From Marinobacterium litorale DSM 23545 (GTDB lineage Bacteria > Pseudomonadota > Gammaproteobacteria > Pseudomonadales > Balneatricaceae): DNA of 64,000 nt. The notes beneath the pieces were generated by a model. The model had not been told where the DNA came from, made no database searches, and saw nothing but the letters and a program-made list of their open reading frames with translations. Numbering within the stretch: position 1 is the first letter of the stretch; every line of letters begins with the position of its first letter. Below, in pieces: positions 8,723-19,275 of the stretch. Location: contig NZ_AUAZ01000011.1 in assembly GCF_000428985.1 (NCBI RefSeq), positions 1 to 64,000 of the forward strand, read 5' to 3'. The translations under genes were made by a program, and so were the position numbers.

Positions 8723-9226
8723 ATGGCAAATCACGAACAGAAAGACGGTGAACTGCAGGAGAAGCTGGTTCAGGTAAACCGCGTCGCCAAAGTGGTAAAA
8801 GGCGGTCGTATTTTCGGTTTTACCGCGCTGACTGTGGTCGGTGATGGCAATGGTCGTGTCGGTTTCGGCCGCGGCAAGGCGCGTGAAGTGCCTGTTGCGA
8901 TCCAGAAAGCGATGGAACAAGCCCGTCGCAACATGGTAAGCGTGCACCTGAATGGGCACACACTGCAGTACCCGGTCAAAGCCAACCACGGCGCTGCCAA
9001 GGTTTACATGCAGCCGGCGTCTGAAGGTACTGGCGTTATCGCCGGTGGTGCGATGCGTTCCGTACTGGAACTGGCCGGTGTGCACAACGTACTGGCCAAG
9101 TGCTACGGCTCTACCAACCCGGTGAACGTTGTACGCGCGACCGTTAAAGGTCTGGCTTCCATGAAGTCTCCGGAAGATGTAGCTGCCAAGCGCGGCAAGT
9201 CTGTCGACGATATCCTGGGGAACTAA
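8723..9226 (+). CDS. rpsE: 30S ribosomal protein S5
   Basis: S5 contributes to decoding accuracy and mRNA entry. The 167 residues begin [20 protein letters not shown], contain the dsRBD-like block [20 protein letters not shown], and the [19 protein letters not shown]-like region ([20 protein letters not shown]). Followed 3 bp later by rpmD. Confidence 0.98.
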   Translation: MANHEQKDGELQEKLVQVNRVAKVVKGGRIFGFTALTVVGDGNGRVGFGRGKAREVPVAIQKAMEQARRNMVSVHLNGHTLQYPVKANHGAAKVYMQPASEGTGVIAGGAMRSVLELAGVHNVLAKCYGSTNPVNVVRATVKGLASMKSPEDVAAKRGKSVDDILGN

Positions 9227-9229
9227 GAG

Positions 9230-9412
9230 ATGGCTGACAAGATCAAGGTAACACTGGTTCGCAGCACCATCGGCACCCTGCCCAAGCATAAGGCTTGTGT
9301 GCAAGGCCTGGGCCTGCGTCGCATCGGTCACGTCGTAGAAGTGGAAGACACCCCTGCGGTACGTGGCATGATCAACAAGGTTAACTACATGGTTCAGGTA
9401 GTTAGCGAGTAA
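9230..9412 (+). CDS. rpmD: 50S ribosomal protein L30
   Basis: L30 is a small two-layer alpha/beta protein of the 50S. The product has 60 residues with [20 protein letters not shown] and [20 protein letters not shown], matching the short bacterial type. It starts 3 bp after rpsE. Confidence 0.97.
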   Translation: MADKIKVTLVRSTIGTLPKHKACVQGLGLRRIGHVVEVEDTPAVRGMINKVNYMVQVVSE

Positions 9413-9425
9413 GAGGAGTGACCCA

Positions 9426-9860
9426 ATGCGTTTGAATTCTCTGCGCCCGGGTGCCGGCTCTAAGCACGCTCCCAAGCGTGTCGGTCGTGGCATCGGCTCC
9501 GGTCTGGGTAAAACTGGTGGCCGTGGCCACAAGGGCTTGAAATCCCGCTCCGGCGGAAGTGTAAACCCGGGTTTTGAAGGCGGTCAGATGCCGATCCAGC
9601 GTCGTCTGCCGAAATTTGGCTTCAATTCCCGTCAGGCGCGTTACGTCGCTGAGATCCGCCTCAATGAGCTGGCTGCTGCCGGCGTTGAAGTGGTCGATCT
9701 TGACGCGCTGAAACAGGCGGACATCATCAAGCAGGAAATTAAATCTGCTCGCGTGATCCTGTCTGGCGAGATCAACAAGGCAGTCACCGTTAAAGGTCTG
9801 AAAGTGACTAACGGTGCGCAGGCTGCGATCGAAGCTGCTGGCGGTAAAGTCGAGGCGTAA
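9426..9860 (+). CDS. rplO: 50S ribosomal protein L15
   Basis: L15 is a late-assembly 50S protein with an extended glycine/arginine-rich N-terminus, here [19 protein letters not shown]. The 144 residues match E. coli. Its stop codon abuts the secY start, so the two are probably coupled. Confidence 0.97.
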   Translation: MRLNSLRPGAGSKHAPKRVGRGIGSGLGKTGGRGHKGLKSRSGGSVNPGFEGGQMPIQRRLPKFGFNSRQARYVAEIRLNELAAAGVEVVDLDALKQADIIKQEIKSARVILSGEINKAVTVKGLKVTNGAQAAIEAAGGKVEA

Positions 9861-11186
9861 ATGGCTAAGAAAGGACAAATACCAGCGGGAATGCAGAGTG
9901 GACTGGGCGAGCTTTGGTCTCGCCTGCGCTTCGTGCTGATAGCGATCATTGTTTACCGGATCGGGGCGCATATCCCGGTGCCGGGTATTAACCCCGATCG
10001 TCTCGCTGCGCTGTTTGATCAGAATCAGGGTACGATCCTGAGCCTTTTCAACATGTTCTCGGGCGGCGCTCTGGAGCGCATGTCCATCCTGGCTCTGGGT
10101 ATCATGCCGTACATCTCTGCATCCATTATCATGCAGCTGATGACGATAGTGAGCCCCACGCTTGAGCAGTTGAAGAAAGAGGGAGAAGCCGGACGGCGCA
10201 AGATCAACCAGTATACCCGCTATGCGACAGTGGCTCTGGCTACTGTTCAGTCGCTGGGTATGGCAGTAGGTCTTGCTAACCAGGGGGTCGCGTTCGTAGC
10301 GGACTTCAGCTTCTACTTCGTGGCGGTCGTGACATTGGTCGCCGGTGCCGTATTCCTGATGTGGCTTGGCGAACAGGTCACTGAGAAGGGGATCGGTAAC
10401 GGGATCTCGATTCTGATTTTCGCGGGTATTGTGGCCGGCTTGCCCAGTGCAATCGGTCAGTCCTTTGAAGCGGCGCGCCAGGGTGATCTTAACATCCTCG
10501 CGCTGCTGGCTATCGCCGTGATGGCGGTTGCCACTGTTGGTTTTGTGGTGTTCATGGAGCGCGGTCAACGCCGCATTACCATTAATTATGCCAAACGCCA
10601 GCAGGGCCGCCGCGTATACGCCGCGCAATCCAGCCATCTCCCGCTGAAAGTGAATATGGCCGGCGTTATCCCGCCGATCTTCGCTTCCAGTATCCTCCTG
10701 TTCCCGGCCTCGATCGGTCAGTGGTTCGGGCAGGGTGACGGTATGGATTGGCTGCAGGATGTGGCTCTGGCTCTTGGGCCGGGACAGCCGCTGTACATTC
10801 TGCTGTTTGCAATTGCGATCGTATTTTTCTGCTACTTCTACACGGCGATTGTTTTCAATCCCCGAGATGTGGCGGATAACCTGAAAAAGTCAGGTGCCTT
10901 TATTCCTGGGATCCGTCCTGGTGAGCAGTCCGCACGCTATATCGATACGGTTCTGAGCCGCCTGACACTGTTCGGTGCGCTCTACATAACAGCCGTATCA
11001 CTAATGCCGCAATTCCTGGTCGTTGCCTGGAATGTGCCCTTCTACTTTGGGGGTACCTCTCTGCTGATCGTGGTAGTTGTGGTGATGGACTTCATGGCTC
11101 AGGTGCAGTCGCATCTGATGTCACATCAGTACGAATCACTGATGAAAAAATCGAATCTTAAAGGCGGCGCAGGTCTCCTGCGCTAA
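9861..11186 (+). CDS. secY: Protein translocase subunit SecY
   Basis: SecY is the channel subunit of the SecYEG translocon in the inner membrane. The 441-residue product shows the expected ten hydrophobic segments, the first at about residues 22-42. Conserved sequence includes [14 protein letters not shown] in TM2 with the following cytosolic loop, [17 protein letters not shown] and the [20 protein letters not shown] loop. The start directly follows the rplO stop (TAA ATG). Confidence 0.98.
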   Translation: MAKKGQIPAGMQSGLGELWSRLRFVLIAIIVYRIGAHIPVPGINPDRLAALFDQNQGTILSLFNMFSGGALERMSILALGIMPYISASIIMQLMTIVSPTLEQLKKEGEAGRRKINQYTRYATVALATVQSLGMAVGLANQGVAFVADFSFYFVAVVTLVAGAVFLMWLGEQVTEKGIGNGISILIFAGIVAGLPSAIGQSFEAARQGDLNILALLAIAVMAVATVGFVVFMERGQRRITINYAKRQQGRRVYAAQSSHLPLKVNMAGVIPPIFASSILLFPASIGQWFGQGDGMDWLQDVALALGPGQPLYILLFAIAIVFFCYFYTAIVFNPRDVADNLKKSGAFIPGIRPGEQSARYIDTVLSRLTLFGALYITAVSLMPQFLVVAWNVPFYFGGTSLLIVVVVVMDFMAQVQSHLMSHQYESLMKKSNLKGGAGLLR

Positions 11187-11203
11187 GCCGAATGAGGTGG
11201 ATC

Positions 11204-11320
11204 ATGAAAGTACGTGCATCTGTTAAAAAGATTTGCCGTCACTGCAAGATCGTACGTCGCAACGGTTCCGTGCGCGTGATCTGCAAGGTGGAGCCCCGTC
11301 ACAAGCAGCGCCAGGGCTAA
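11204..11320 (+). CDS. rpmJ: 50S ribosomal protein L36 (zinc-ribbon type)
   Basis: The 38-residue product begins [20 protein letters not shown] and ends [13 protein letters not shown]. It is the C+ form with CxxC, a third cysteine at 27 and a histidine at 33, which bind zinc in this family. GAGGTGG precedes the ATG at 11204. It sits in its usual place behind secY at the end of the spc operon. Confidence 0.96.
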   Translation: MKVRASVKKICRHCKIVRRNGSVRVICKVEPRHKQRQG

Positions 11321-11353
11321 TCCACGCAAGGCTGGTCGTGGGGCGCGCATCAC

Positions 11354-11382
11354 TTGATTTAAAAATGATCAACGTGTAGTAT
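11354..11382 (+). promoter_or_regulatory. Candidate alpha operon promoter before rpsM
   Basis: TTGATT (11354-11359) and TAGTAT (11377-11382) are spaced by 17 bp, and the discriminator reads TGCGCGCC. The same ten bases, ATTGCGCGCC, occur in the same place at the rplU promoter. The start would be near 11389, giving a leader of about 74 nt before rpsM in which an S4-regulated structure might lie; I cannot confirm one by eye. Confidence 0.6.
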
Positions 11383-11462
11383 TGCGCGCCTTCCACGGAC
11401 TAATTGATTAAAACGGTCTCCGAAGCTAACCAAGCCGGGGACGAAGATTTGGAGTACATTGA

Positions 11463-11819
11463 ATGGCCCGTATAGCTGGCGTCAATATTCCTGACAATAA
11501 GCATGCGGTAATTTCTCTGACTTACATTTACGGTATTGGCCGCACGACTGCTCAGCAGATCTGCGAAGCGACCGGCATCGAGCCGACTGTTAAAGTCGGT
11601 GATCTGTCTGAAGAACAGCTCGATAATGTTCGTGGTGAAATTGCCAAGTTGACTGTTGAAGGCGACCTGCGTCGTGAAGTCAACATGAACATCAAGCGTC
11701 TTATGGACCTCGGTTGTTTCCGTGGTCTGCGCCATCGTCGCAACCTGCCGGTTCGCGGTCAGCGCAGCAAGACCAACGCTCGCACCCGCAAGGGACCGCG
11801 TAAGCCGATCCGTAAGTAA
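11463..11819 (+). CDS. rpsM: 30S ribosomal protein S13
   Basis: S13 contacts P-site tRNA and the 50S through intersubunit bridges. The 118-residue product starts [20 protein letters not shown], contains the helix-hairpin-helix region [13 protein letters not shown] and the basic [12 protein letters not shown] tail. First gene of the alpha operon, behind a likely promoter of its own. Confidence 0.98.
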   Translation: MARIAGVNIPDNKHAVISLTYIYGIGRTTAQQICEATGIEPTVKVGDLSEEQLDNVRGEIAKLTVEGDLRREVNMNIKRLMDLGCFRGLRHRRNLPVRGQRSKTNARTRKGPRKPIRK

Positions 11820-11838
11820 GCGATAGGAATTTCCGAAT

Positions 11839-12228
11839 ATGGCAAAGCCAGGTAATCGCACACGTAAAAAGGTTAAAAAGCAGGTAGCGGATGGCCTCGC
11901 GCACATCCACGCCTCTTTTAACAACACCATTATTACTATTACCGATCGCCAGGGTAACGCACTGTCCTGGGCGACCTCCGGTGGTTCAGGTTTCCGTGGC
12001 TCGCGCAAGAGCACCCCGTTTGCCGCTCAGGTGGCTGCGGAACGTGCCGGCAACGCGGCACTCGAATACGGACTGAAAAACCTGGACGTGTTTGTGAAGG
12101 GCCCGGGACCGGGTCGCGAGTCTGCAGTTCGTGCTCTGAACGGCTGCGGCTACAAAATCACAAACATCACTGACGTAACGCCGATTCCGCACAACGGTTG
12201 CCGTCCGCCGAAGAAGCGTCGCGTTTAA
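11839..12228 (+). CDS. rpsK: 30S ribosomal protein S11
   Basis: S11 forms the platform of the 30S near the E site. The product has 129 residues with [12 protein letters not shown]-type sequence ([19 protein letters not shown]), [14 protein letters not shown] and the C-terminal [18 protein letters not shown]. Confidence 0.98.
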   Translation: MAKPGNRTRKKVKKQVADGLAHIHASFNNTIITITDRQGNALSWATSGGSGFRGSRKSTPFAAQVAAERAGNAALEYGLKNLDVFVKGPGPGRESAVRALNGCGYKITNITDVTPIPHNGCRPPKKRRV

Positions 12229-12243
12229 TCTGGAGACAGTAAT

Positions 12244-12864
12244 ATGGCTCGTTATCTTGGACCTAAGTGCAAGCTGTCCCGTCGCGAAGGTACCGATCTC
12301 TTCCTGAAGAGCGGTGTCCGCGCACTCGATAGCAAGTGCAAAGCAGAAACAGTACCGGGTATGCACGGCGCCCGTCGTGGCCGCCTGTCCGACTACGGTC
12401 TGCAGCTGCGTGAAAAGCAAAAAGTACGTCGTACCTACGGTGTTCTGGAACGCCAGTTCCGTAGCTACTATAAAGAAGCGGCTCGTCAGAAGGGCGCAAC
12501 AGGTGAAGTCCTGCTGCAACTTCTGGAAAGTCGTCTCGACAACGTTGTCTATCGCATGGGTTACGGTTCAACCCGCGCGGAGGCTCGTCAGATCGTGTCC
12601 CACCGTCAAATCACCGTTAATGGCCAGGCAGTCAACGTACCGTCCTACCAGGTCAAAGAAGGTGATGTTGTAGCAGTGCGCGAAAAGGCCAAAAACCAGC
12701 TGCGTATCAAACACGCACTGGAACTGGCCGCTCAGCGCGCACCCGTCGAGTGGATCGAGGTAGATACTGCGAAGATGGAAGGCGTCTTCAAGGCACTGCC
12801 GGAACGCAGCGATCTGTCTGCGGATATCAACGAGCACCTGATCGTTGAGCTCTACTCGAAGTAA
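12244..12864 (+). CDS. rpsD: 30S ribosomal protein S4
   Basis: S4 starts assembly of the 30S body and represses the alpha operon in E. coli. The product has 206 residues, starting [20 protein letters not shown], with the S4 RNA-binding domain in the second half ([38 protein letters not shown]). Confidence 0.98.
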   Translation: MARYLGPKCKLSRREGTDLFLKSGVRALDSKCKAETVPGMHGARRGRLSDYGLQLREKQKVRRTYGVLERQFRSYYKEAARQKGATGEVLLQLLESRLDNVVYRMGYGSTRAEARQIVSHRQITVNGQAVNVPSYQVKEGDVVAVREKAKNQLRIKHALELAAQRAPVEWIEVDTAKMEGVFKALPERSDLSADINEHLIVELYSK

Positions 12865-12890
12865 TCTTTGAACTCTTGACTGGTGGAACT

Positions 12891-13895
12891 ATGCAGCGTT
12901 CAGTAAACGAGTTTCTTAGCCCACGTCACATCGACGTGCAGGAGATCAGTAAGACACGCGCCAAAGTGACTCTTGAGCCGCTTGAGCGTGGATTCGGTCA
13001 CACTCTGGGCAATGCGCTGCGCCGTATTCTGCTCTCTTCCATGCCTGGCTGTGCCATCACGGAAGCGGAGATCGAGGGTGTGCTGCACGAGTACAGCAGC
13101 ATCGAAGGGGTTCAGGAGGATGTCATTGAGATCCTGTTGAACCTCAAGGGTGTGGCTATCGCGTTGCACAACGCCGACGAAGCGGTGCTGACGCTCAGCA
13201 AGTCTGAGCCCGGTCCTGTCACAGCGGGAGATATCCAGCTGACCCAGGACGTGGAACTGGCTAACCCGGATCACGTGATTGCTCACCTGAATACCGGCGC
13301 AAGCCTGAATATGCAGCTGACCGTATCGCGCGGTCGTGGCTACGTGCCTGCCGATGCGCGCATCAGCGAGGACGATGAAACTCGTTCCATTGGTCGCCTG
13401 CAGCTCGATGCCAGCTTCAGCCCGGTATTGCGTGTCTCCTACGCCGTAGAGAGCGCCCGTGTTGAGCAGCGCACCGACCTGGACAAACTCGTTATCGACA
13501 TCGAGTCCAACGGGACTATCGATCCGGAAGAGTGCATCCGTCGTGCAGCGACAATCCTTCAGCAGCAGCTGGCGGTATTTGTCGATCTCGAGGATGCGAG
13601 CGAGCAGACCAAGTCTGAGCCGAGCGAGCCGGAAATCGATCCGGTGCTGTTGCGCCCGGTAGATGACCTGGAACTGACTGTACGTTCCGCGAACTGTCTG
13701 AAAGCAGAGCAGATCTATTACATCGGTGATCTGATCCAGCGCACCGAAGTTGAGCTGCTGAAAACTCCTAACTTGGGCAAGAAGTCTCTGACCGAGATCA
13801 AGGACGTGCTGGCGTCCAAAGGGCTCTCGCTGGGTATGCGCCTGGAAAACTGGCCGCCGGCTAGCCTCAAGGGCGACGACAAAGCCGTCTCTTAA
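12891..13895 (+). CDS. rpoA: RNA polymerase alpha subunit
   Basis: Alpha dimerises to start polymerase assembly and its C-terminal domain binds UP elements and activators. ATG at 12891, behind GGTGGA, gives 334 residues starting [20 protein letters not shown]. The N-terminal domain has [20 protein letters not shown]. After an acidic linker, the C-terminal domain holds [20 protein letters not shown], including the DNA-contacting Arg, Asn and Lys. A TTG five codons upstream is rejected. Confidence 0.97.
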   Translation: MQRSVNEFLSPRHIDVQEISKTRAKVTLEPLERGFGHTLGNALRRILLSSMPGCAITEAEIEGVLHEYSSIEGVQEDVIEILLNLKGVAIALHNADEAVLTLSKSEPGPVTAGDIQLTQDVELANPDHVIAHLNTGASLNMQLTVSRGRGYVPADARISEDDETRSIGRLQLDASFSPVLRVSYAVESARVEQRTDLDKLVIDIESNGTIDPEECIRRAATILQQQLAVFVDLEDASEQTKSEPSEPEIDPVLLRPVDDLELTVRSANCLKAEQIYYIGDLIQRTEVELLKTPNLGKKSLTEIKDVLASKGLSLGMRLENWPPASLKGDDKAVS

Positions 13896-13934
13896 GGTCA
13901 GGCTTCAAACGCTAAGTTGTAAAGGATTTAGAAA

Positions 13935-14330
13935 ATGCGCCATCGTAAATCTGGTCGTCACTTAAATCGTACAAGTGCGCACCGCAAAGCGATGTTCAAG
14001 AACATGGCGGTGTCTTTGTTCGAGCACGAGCTGATCAAGACCACACTGCCAAAAGCTAAAGAACTGCGCCGCTTTGCCGAGCCGCTGATTACCCTGGCCA
14101 AGACTGACTCGGTTGCAAACCGTCGTCTGGCTTTCTCACGCACTCGCAGCCCTGAAGCTGTGGGCAAACTGTTTAACGAACTGGGCCCGCGTTACGCGAA
14201 TCGCCCGGGTGGTTATATCCGCATTCTGAAATGCGGATACCGCGCCGGTGATAAAGCGCCGATGGCTTACGTTGAACTGGTTGACCGTGCGCCGGGCCAG
14301 GCTGTTGTTGAAGAGTCTGCCGAAGACTAA
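13935..14330 (+). CDS. rplQ: 50S ribosomal protein L17
   Basis: L17 lies near the tunnel exit. The 131-residue product starts [20 protein letters not shown] and contains [20 protein letters not shown] and [16 protein letters not shown]. It is the last gene of the alpha operon; a strong terminator follows 18 bp later. Confidence 0.98.
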   Translation: MRHRKSGRHLNRTSAHRKAMFKNMAVSLFEHELIKTTLPKAKELRRFAEPLITLAKTDSVANRRLAFSRTRSPEAVGKLFNELGPRYANRPGGYIRILKCGYRAGDKAPMAYVELVDRAPGQAVVEESAED

Positions 14331-14348
14331 GAAACAGCAGAGAGATAT

Positions 14349-14376
14349 AAAAAACCCGGCTTTGCCGGGTTTTTTT
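14349..14376. terminator. Terminator between rplQ and uvrA
   Basis: AAAACCCGGC and GCCGGGTTTT form a 10-bp stem with a TTT loop, flanked by A and T runs on both sides. It can therefore stop the alpha operon and the convergent uvrA transcript. Confidence 0.92.
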
Positions 14377-14396
14377 GTGCCTGTAGAAACCGCGCC

Positions 14397-17222
14397 TTAA
14401 CGGTTAAGGAGCGGCTTGAGGAAGCGGCCGGTATGGGAGTGCTCGTTGTTGGCCACTGCCTCGGGGGTGCCTGTCGCAATGATTCGGCCGCCACCGCTCC
14501 CGCCTTCCGGTCCAAGGTCGATGATCCAGTCTGCAGTCTTGATTACATCCAGGTTGTGCTCGATTACGACAATGGTATTGCCGTGGTCTCGCAGTCGGTT
14601 CAGTACGGTCAGCAACTGTTCGATATCGTGGAAGTGCAAGCCGGTTGTCGGCTCGTCCAGGATATATAACGTCTTACCGGTATCGCGTTTGGACAGCTCA
14701 CGGGCAAGCTTGACACGTTGGGCCTCGCCCCCGGAGAGGGTTGTCGCGGCCTGCCCCAGACGGATATAGCTGAGGCCAACATCGATTAACGTCTGCAGAC
14801 GACGCGCCAGTGCCGGAATGGCGTCAAAGAAAGTACGCGCATCTTCCACCGTGAGCTCCAGTACTTCATGAATGCTCAGCCCCTTGTATTTAACTTCAAG
14901 GGTCTCACGGTTGTAACGCTTGCCTTTGCAGACATCGCAGGGGACATAGATGTCCGGCAGAAAGTGCATTTCTACCTTGATAACACCGTCCCCCTGACAG
15001 GCCTCACAACGTCCGCCTTTCACGTTAAAACTGAATCGGCCGGGTTTATAGCCGCGGGAACGCGCCTCCTGGGTACCGGAAAACAGCTCGCGTATCTGGG
15101 TAAAAATGCCGGTGTAAGTCGCCGGGTTTGAACGAGGGGTGCGGCCGATGGGGCTTTGATCGATATCGATCACCTTATCGAAGTGGTTAAGGCCCTCGAT
15201 CGATTGATAGGGTGCTGCCTCCAGTGTGGTTGCTTTATTGAGCTCAGTGGCCGCGACCGGGAACAGCGTATTGTTGATCAGTGTGGATTTGCCCGAACCG
15301 GATACGCCGGTTACACAGGTCATCAAACCGACCGGGAGTTCCAGCGTTACATCATTGAGATTGTTGCCTTTAGCGCCTTTCAGAACCAGCTGCTTGTCAG
15401 AATCAACCGGTGTTCTCTGTGTGGGGATATGGATCGCCCGGGTTCCGGTAAGAAACTGACCGGTTACGGAGGCCGAGCAAGACATGATCGCTTCGGGCGG
15501 GCCGTCTGCGATCACCTGCCCACCGTGAACACCGGCGCCCGGACCGATATCGATGACCCAGTCGGCCATCCGGATCGCATCCTCGTCATGCTCGACGACA
15601 ATCACCGTGTTGCCCAGGTTACGCAGATGCTCCAGAGTCTTCAGCAAGCGGTCATTGTCGCGCTGATGGAGGCCGATTGAGGGCTCGTCAAGGATATACA
15701 TCACACCGACCAGTCCCGCGCCGATCTGGCTGGCGAGACGAATGCGCTGAGCTTCACCGCCGGAGAGGGTTTCGGCACTGCGTTCCAGCGAAAGGTAATC
15801 CAGGCCCACGTTCACCAGAAACGAGAGACGTTCGCGAATCTCCTTAAGAATTTTCTCCGCGATCTCGCCCTGTTTCCCGGTCAGCGTCAGGCCCTCGAAA
15901 TATTCATAGGCAGCGCCAATCGGCAGACGCACCAGGTCAGGCAGTGTGCGCGCGTCGATATAGACATGACGGGCATCGCGTCTTAAGCGGGTGCCATGGC
16001 AGCTGGGGCAGGGCTGCATATTCAGATAGCGCGCCAACTCTTCGCGCACCATCTCGGATTCGGTCTCCCGGTAGCGCCGTTCGAAGTTATTGATGACGCC
16101 TTCGAACGGGTGTGACTTGGTAACCACGGTGCCGCGGTCATTCACGTACTGAAACGGGACTTCGACTTTACCGCTCCCGTGCAGGATCACCTTGCGGTGC
16201 TCGTCACTCAACTGATTGAACGGCGTGTCCATGTCAAAGCCGTAGTGCCCGCCCACTGATTTCAACTGCTGGTAGTAGTACAGGGTGCGCCTGTCCCAGC
16301 CACGGATTGCACCCTCGGAGAGGGTCAGGGACGAATCATGAACAACTTTGGTCGGATCAAAGTATTGCCGGACACCCAGACCATCGCAGCTGGGACAGGC
16401 ACCATGGGGGTTGTTGAACGAGAACATCCGGGGTTCCAGTTCATGGATGCTGTGGCCGCACTTCGGGCAGGCAAAGCGTGACGAAAAAACCATCTCCTCG
16501 GCTTCGCCGTCCATCCAGGCGACGGTGGCGATGCCATCGGTGAGGGCCAGAGCGGTCTCAAAGGATTCAGCCAGACGGGTTTGCAGATCGTCGCGGACCT
16601 TGAATCGATCAATCACCACCTCGATGTTGTGTTTCTTGTTTTTCTCCAGTGCAGGCGCTTCATCCAGGTCCACCACGATGCCATCGATTCTGGCACGGAC
16701 GAAACCTTGAGCGCGCAGGTCGGCCAGTGTGTGCAGCTGCTCACCCTTACGATCCTGCACCACGGGCGCGAGTAGCATCAGTTTGCTGCCCTCAGGCTGA
16801 GCCAGTACCTGGTCCACCATCTGGCTGATGGTTTGTGCGGCCAGTGGCAGATCGTGGTCGGGGCAGCGCGGCTCGCCGGCGCGGGCGAACAACAGGCGCA
16901 GGTAGTCGTAAATCTCGGTAATGGTGCCCACGGTGGAGCGCGGGTTGTGAGAGGTGGATTTCTGTTCAATGGAGATCGCCGGCGACAGGCCCTCGATATG
17001 GTCTACATCGGGCTTTTCCATCATTGACAGGAATTGACGCGCGTAGGTGGAAAGTGACTCCACGTAACGCCGCTGCCCCTCGGCATAGAGGGTATCAAAC
17101 GCCAGGGATGACTTGCCGGAACCGGATAATCCGGTGATAACAATCAACTTGTCGCGGGGGATTTCCAGGTCGATATTTTTCAGGTTGTGGGTGCGTGCAC
17201 CACGTACCAGAATTTTGTCCAT
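14397..17222 (-). CDS. uvrA: UvrABC system protein A
   Basis: UvrA recognises damaged DNA and loads UvrB in nucleotide excision repair. The start at 17222 gives 941 residues beginning [20 protein letters not shown], the family start and length (940 in E. coli), with GGAG at proper spacing. Two ABC modules are present: Walker [14 protein letters not shown] near the N-terminus and [13 protein letters not shown] in the middle, each with an LSGGEAQR signature. Zinc-binding CPKC...CPSC and CEAC...CDVC pairs are intact. It diverges from ssb, as in many gammaproteobacteria; I found no clear LexA box. Confidence 0.97.
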   Translation of the reverse strand: MDKILVRGARTHNLKNIDLEIPRDKLIVITGLSGSGKSSLAFDTLYAEGQRRYVESLSTYARQFLSMMEKPDVDHIEGLSPAISIEQKSTSHNPRSTVGTITEIYDYLRLLFARAGEPRCPDHDLPLAAQTISQMVDQVLAQPEGSKLMLLAPVVQDRKGEQLHTLADLRAQGFVRARIDGIVVDLDEAPALEKNKKHNIEVVIDRFKVRDDLQTRLAESFETALALTDGIATVAWMDGEAEEMVFSSRFACPKCGHSIHELEPRMFSFNNPHGACPSCDGLGVRQYFDPTKVVHDSSLTLSEGAIRGWDRRTLYYYQQLKSVGGHYGFDMDTPFNQLSDEHRKVILHGSGKVEVPFQYVNDRGTVVTKSHPFEGVINNFERRYRETESEMVREELARYLNMQPCPSCHGTRLRRDARHVYIDARTLPDLVRLPIGAAYEYFEGLTLTGKQGEIAEKILKEIRERLSFLVNVGLDYLSLERSAETLSGGEAQRIRLASQIGAGLVGVMYILDEPSIGLHQRDNDRLLKTLEHLRNLGNTVIVVEHDEDAIRMADWVIDIGPGAGVHGGQVIADGPPEAIMSCSASVTGQFLTGTRAIHIPTQRTPVDSDKQLVLKGAKGNNLNDVTLELPVGLMTCVTGVSGSGKSTLINNTLFPVAATELNKATTLEAAPYQSIEGLNHFDKVIDIDQSPIGRTPRSNPATYTGIFTQIRELFSGTQEARSRGYKPGRFSFNVKGGRCEACQGDGVIKVEMHFLPDIYVPCDVCKGKRYNRETLEVKYKGLSIHEVLELTVEDARTFFDAIPALARRLQTLIDVGLSYIRLGQAATTLSGGEAQRVKLARELSKRDTGKTLYILDEPTTGLHFHDIEQLLTVLNRLRDHGNTIVVIEHNLDVIKTADWIIDLGPEGGSGGGRIIATGTPEAVANNEHSHTGRFLKPLLNR

Positions 17223-17253
17223 GAATGCTCCGGCCAGACTGCGCAAAAGGTCT

Positions 17254-17282
17254 ATTATAGGCATTCCGGCGGGGCGCCTAAA
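17254..17282 (-). promoter_or_regulatory. Candidate uvrA promoter
   Basis: On the minus strand a perfect TATAAT (17259 to 17254) lies about 32 bp before the uvrA start. The -35 region at 17 bp, TTTAGG, is weak. No CTG-N10-CAG type LexA site overlaps it. Confidence 0.4.
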
Positions 17283-17378
17283 ACCGTCCTGCTGTGTTAT
17301 TCTCAACGCACTGGGCTGAGGAGCATTCAGGGAGGCGCTCGTCGGCAGTGAACCGATCAACCGAAACTGGAGATTAAG

Positions 17379-17882
17379 ATGGCGCGTGGCATCAATAAAG
17401 TGATTCTGATTGGTAACCTGGGTGGGGATCCGGAGGTGCGGTATATGCCTTCGGGCAATGCGGTGACCAACGTGAACCTCGCGACCAGTGAGTCATGGAA
17501 GGACAAGCAGACCGGGCAGCAGCAGGAACGTACGGAATGGCATCGTGTGGTATTTTTTAACCGCCTTGCTGAGATAGCCGGTGAATATCTGCGCAAAGGC
17601 TCAAAGGTCTATATCGAGGGCTCCCTGCGTACGCGCAAATGGCAGGGACAGGATGGGCAGGATCGCTACATCACTGAGATTGTAGCCAGTGAAATGCAGA
17701 TGCTGGACGGTCGCAGTGGCGACGGCGGTGGCTATGCGCAGCCCGACCCCATGGGCTACGGGCAGCCACAGGGGCAGCAACGTTCCCCTGCACCTCAGCA
17801 GCAACGTCCGCAGCAAGCGCCTCAGCAACCCGCTGCGCCGGCACCGGATATGGATCCCTTTGACGACGATATTCCCTTCTGA
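17379..17882 (+). CDS. ssb: Single-stranded DNA-binding protein
   Basis: SSB coats single-stranded DNA in replication and repair and recruits partners through its tail. The 167-residue product has an OB fold at about residues 1-110 ([40 protein letters not shown]), a glutamine/proline-rich linker, and the acidic tip [11 protein letters not shown]. Start ATG is supported by CTGGAGATTAAG. It ends 3 bp before the next gene, which may be co-transcribed. Confidence 0.97.
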   Translation: MARGINKVILIGNLGGDPEVRYMPSGNAVTNVNLATSESWKDKQTGQQQERTEWHRVVFFNRLAEIAGEYLRKGSKVYIEGSLRTRKWQGQDGQDRYITEIVASEMQMLDGRSGDGGGYAQPDPMGYGQPQGQQRSPAPQQQRPQQAPQQPAAPAPDMDPFDDDIPF

Positions 17883-17885
17883 TCA

Positions 17886-18860
17886 ATGGTCGCGGACACC
17901 TTTACAGAGCAGGCCCGTGTTCTGGTAACCGGAGCCGAAGGACAGATCGGCCAGGAGCTGACCGGGCTCCTGGCCCGGGAACCCGGCTTTACCTTGGTTG
18001 CGCGCTCAAAAGGCAGCCTGGATATTACCCATCGCGCGGAGCTCGAGCGGGAGCTGGCGGAGGAACTGCCTGACGTGGTGGTTAACTGTGCCGGCTTCAA
18101 CCGTGTGGATCCGGCTGAGAGTGATCCCGGCCAGGCTTATGCCGTGAATTCGGAAGCGGTTCGAGGGCTGGCCGAGGTTTGCGCGGAACTCGGCATTATC
18201 CTTATCCATCTGTCTTCGGACTATGTATTCGATGGCCACTATGCCAGTGGCTACAGCGAGTCGGACGAGGTCGCTCCGTTAGGCGTTTATGGTGACAGCA
18301 AGTGGCAGGGAGAGGAGCATATTCGTCGCCTGCTCCCCCATCACATCATTCTGCGTGTGAGCTGGATTTTCAGCGAACACGGTACCAACTTCCTGTTACG
18401 TCTGCTGGATCAGGCACGCCGTGAAAAGCGGGTGTTGGCCGTGGATGATCGTCGTGGCTGTCCCACCTCGGCAGGCGATGTGGCTCGGGTTCTGGTTGCT
18501 ATACTGAAACAGGTGGCCAGCGGAGCCGAGGCTTGGGGAACCTATCATTACTGTGGCGCGGAGGCGACAACGCGTTACGGTTTCAGTGAAGCGATTCTGG
18601 CCGCAGCTCGCCAATATGAGGAGCTTGCTGTGGTGGAGCTGGTGCCGGTGTCATCCCGTGATTTGCCTGAAGCAGCGGAACGTCCGGCATCCTCTGTACT
18701 CAAATGTAAGAAGCTGCTCAATACCTTTGGTATCCGGCAGCGGCCCTGGCGTACCGAGCTTCAGCAGTTGGTGCGCGCTCTGTATGAAGAGCGTTCAGAA
18801 CAGGCCGAGCGTGGGAGAGTGGGTCCGGGCGACGGCAAGCAGGTAGCCCAGGCTGACTAA
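17886..18860 (+). CDS. RmlD-like NAD(P)-dependent sugar-nucleotide reductase
   Basis: The 324-residue product belongs to the extended short-chain dehydrogenase family, closest in layout to dTDP-4-dehydrorhamnose reductase. It has the nucleotide-binding VLVTGAEGQIGQEL near residue 12, the DVVVNCAGFNRVDPAESDP block, SSDYVFDG, and the catalytic YxxxK in VYGDSKWQGE. No other rhamnose genes are nearby, so the actual substrate is unknown. It follows ssb by 3 bp. Its last 66 bp overlap the end of the convergent SirB2-like gene. Confidence 0.8.
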   Translation: MVADTFTEQARVLVTGAEGQIGQELTGLLAREPGFTLVARSKGSLDITHRAELERELAEELPDVVVNCAGFNRVDPAESDPGQAYAVNSEAVRGLAEVCAELGIILIHLSSDYVFDGHYASGYSESDEVAPLGVYGDSKWQGEEHIRRLLPHHIILRVSWIFSEHGTNFLLRLLDQARREKRVLAVDDRRGCPTSAGDVARVLVAILKQVASGAEAWGTYHYCGAEATTRYGFSEAILAAARQYEELAVVELVPVSSRDLPEAAERPASSVLKCKKLLNTFGIRQRPWRTELQQLVRALYEERSEQAERGRVGPGDGKQVAQAD

Positions 18861-19178
18861 AGCGCCGACCAGGCTCAGCAAGCGTATCCGCCGGCTGCGG
18901 CCACGGTGCAGTGCCAGGCTGCCCAGCAGAATATAAGCGAGAAGTGCCATCAGCTTGGCCGTGAGCCAGTGGTTGACCAGCGGGTACTGGCCAATGGTCA
19001 GCATCAGGCCGATAGCACTGGCCAGCAAGACAGTGTCGTTGATGTGGGGGACGACTCGAATCCAGCGTTTGCGCAGCTGGTTGGGCCACCATAGCATCAG
19101 CGCGGCTCGGAATAGAAAGAGCAGAATTGTTACAGCGACCGTCAACAGATGAATGTGTTTTAGCGTGGTGTATAACAT
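18795..19178 (-). CDS. SirB2-family inner-membrane protein
   Basis: The preferred start at 19178, behind AGAGG, gives 127 residues: MLYTTLKHIHLLTVAVTILL. Four hydrophobic segments are visible, with the family features KHIHLLTV in the first, a WW/R-rich loop, and VPHINDTVLLASAIGLML in the second. SirB2-type proteins are small membrane proteins of unclear function, often near regulators. An open frame extends 52 codons upstream but lacks family similarity. The 3' end overlaps the RmlD-like gene tail to tail by 66 bp. Confidence 0.75.
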   Translation of the reverse strand: MLYTTLKHIHLLTVAVTILLFLFRAALMLWWPNQLRKRWIRVVPHINDTVLLASAIGLMLTIGQYPLVNHWLTAKLMALLAYILLGSLALHRGRSRRIRLLSLVGALVSLGYLLAVARTHSPTLGLF

Positions 19179-19275
19179 CACGACAACCTCTAAGGAGCGG
19201 GGGAGTGTTGCAAACCATGCGTGAAACCGGGACTGGAAGTCAACTCGAGTCACGGTGGCTGCGCCGGAGAGAGCC

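Noticed and set aside
9402-10637. A 411-codon open frame antisense to rplO-secY
   Set aside because: It is opposite two essential conserved genes and shows only low-complexity basic sequence.
17223-17378. LexA (SOS) box between uvrA and ssb
   Set aside because: Expected from E. coli, but no CTGT-N8-ACAG sequence is present; CTGTGTTATTCTCAACG fails in the second half.
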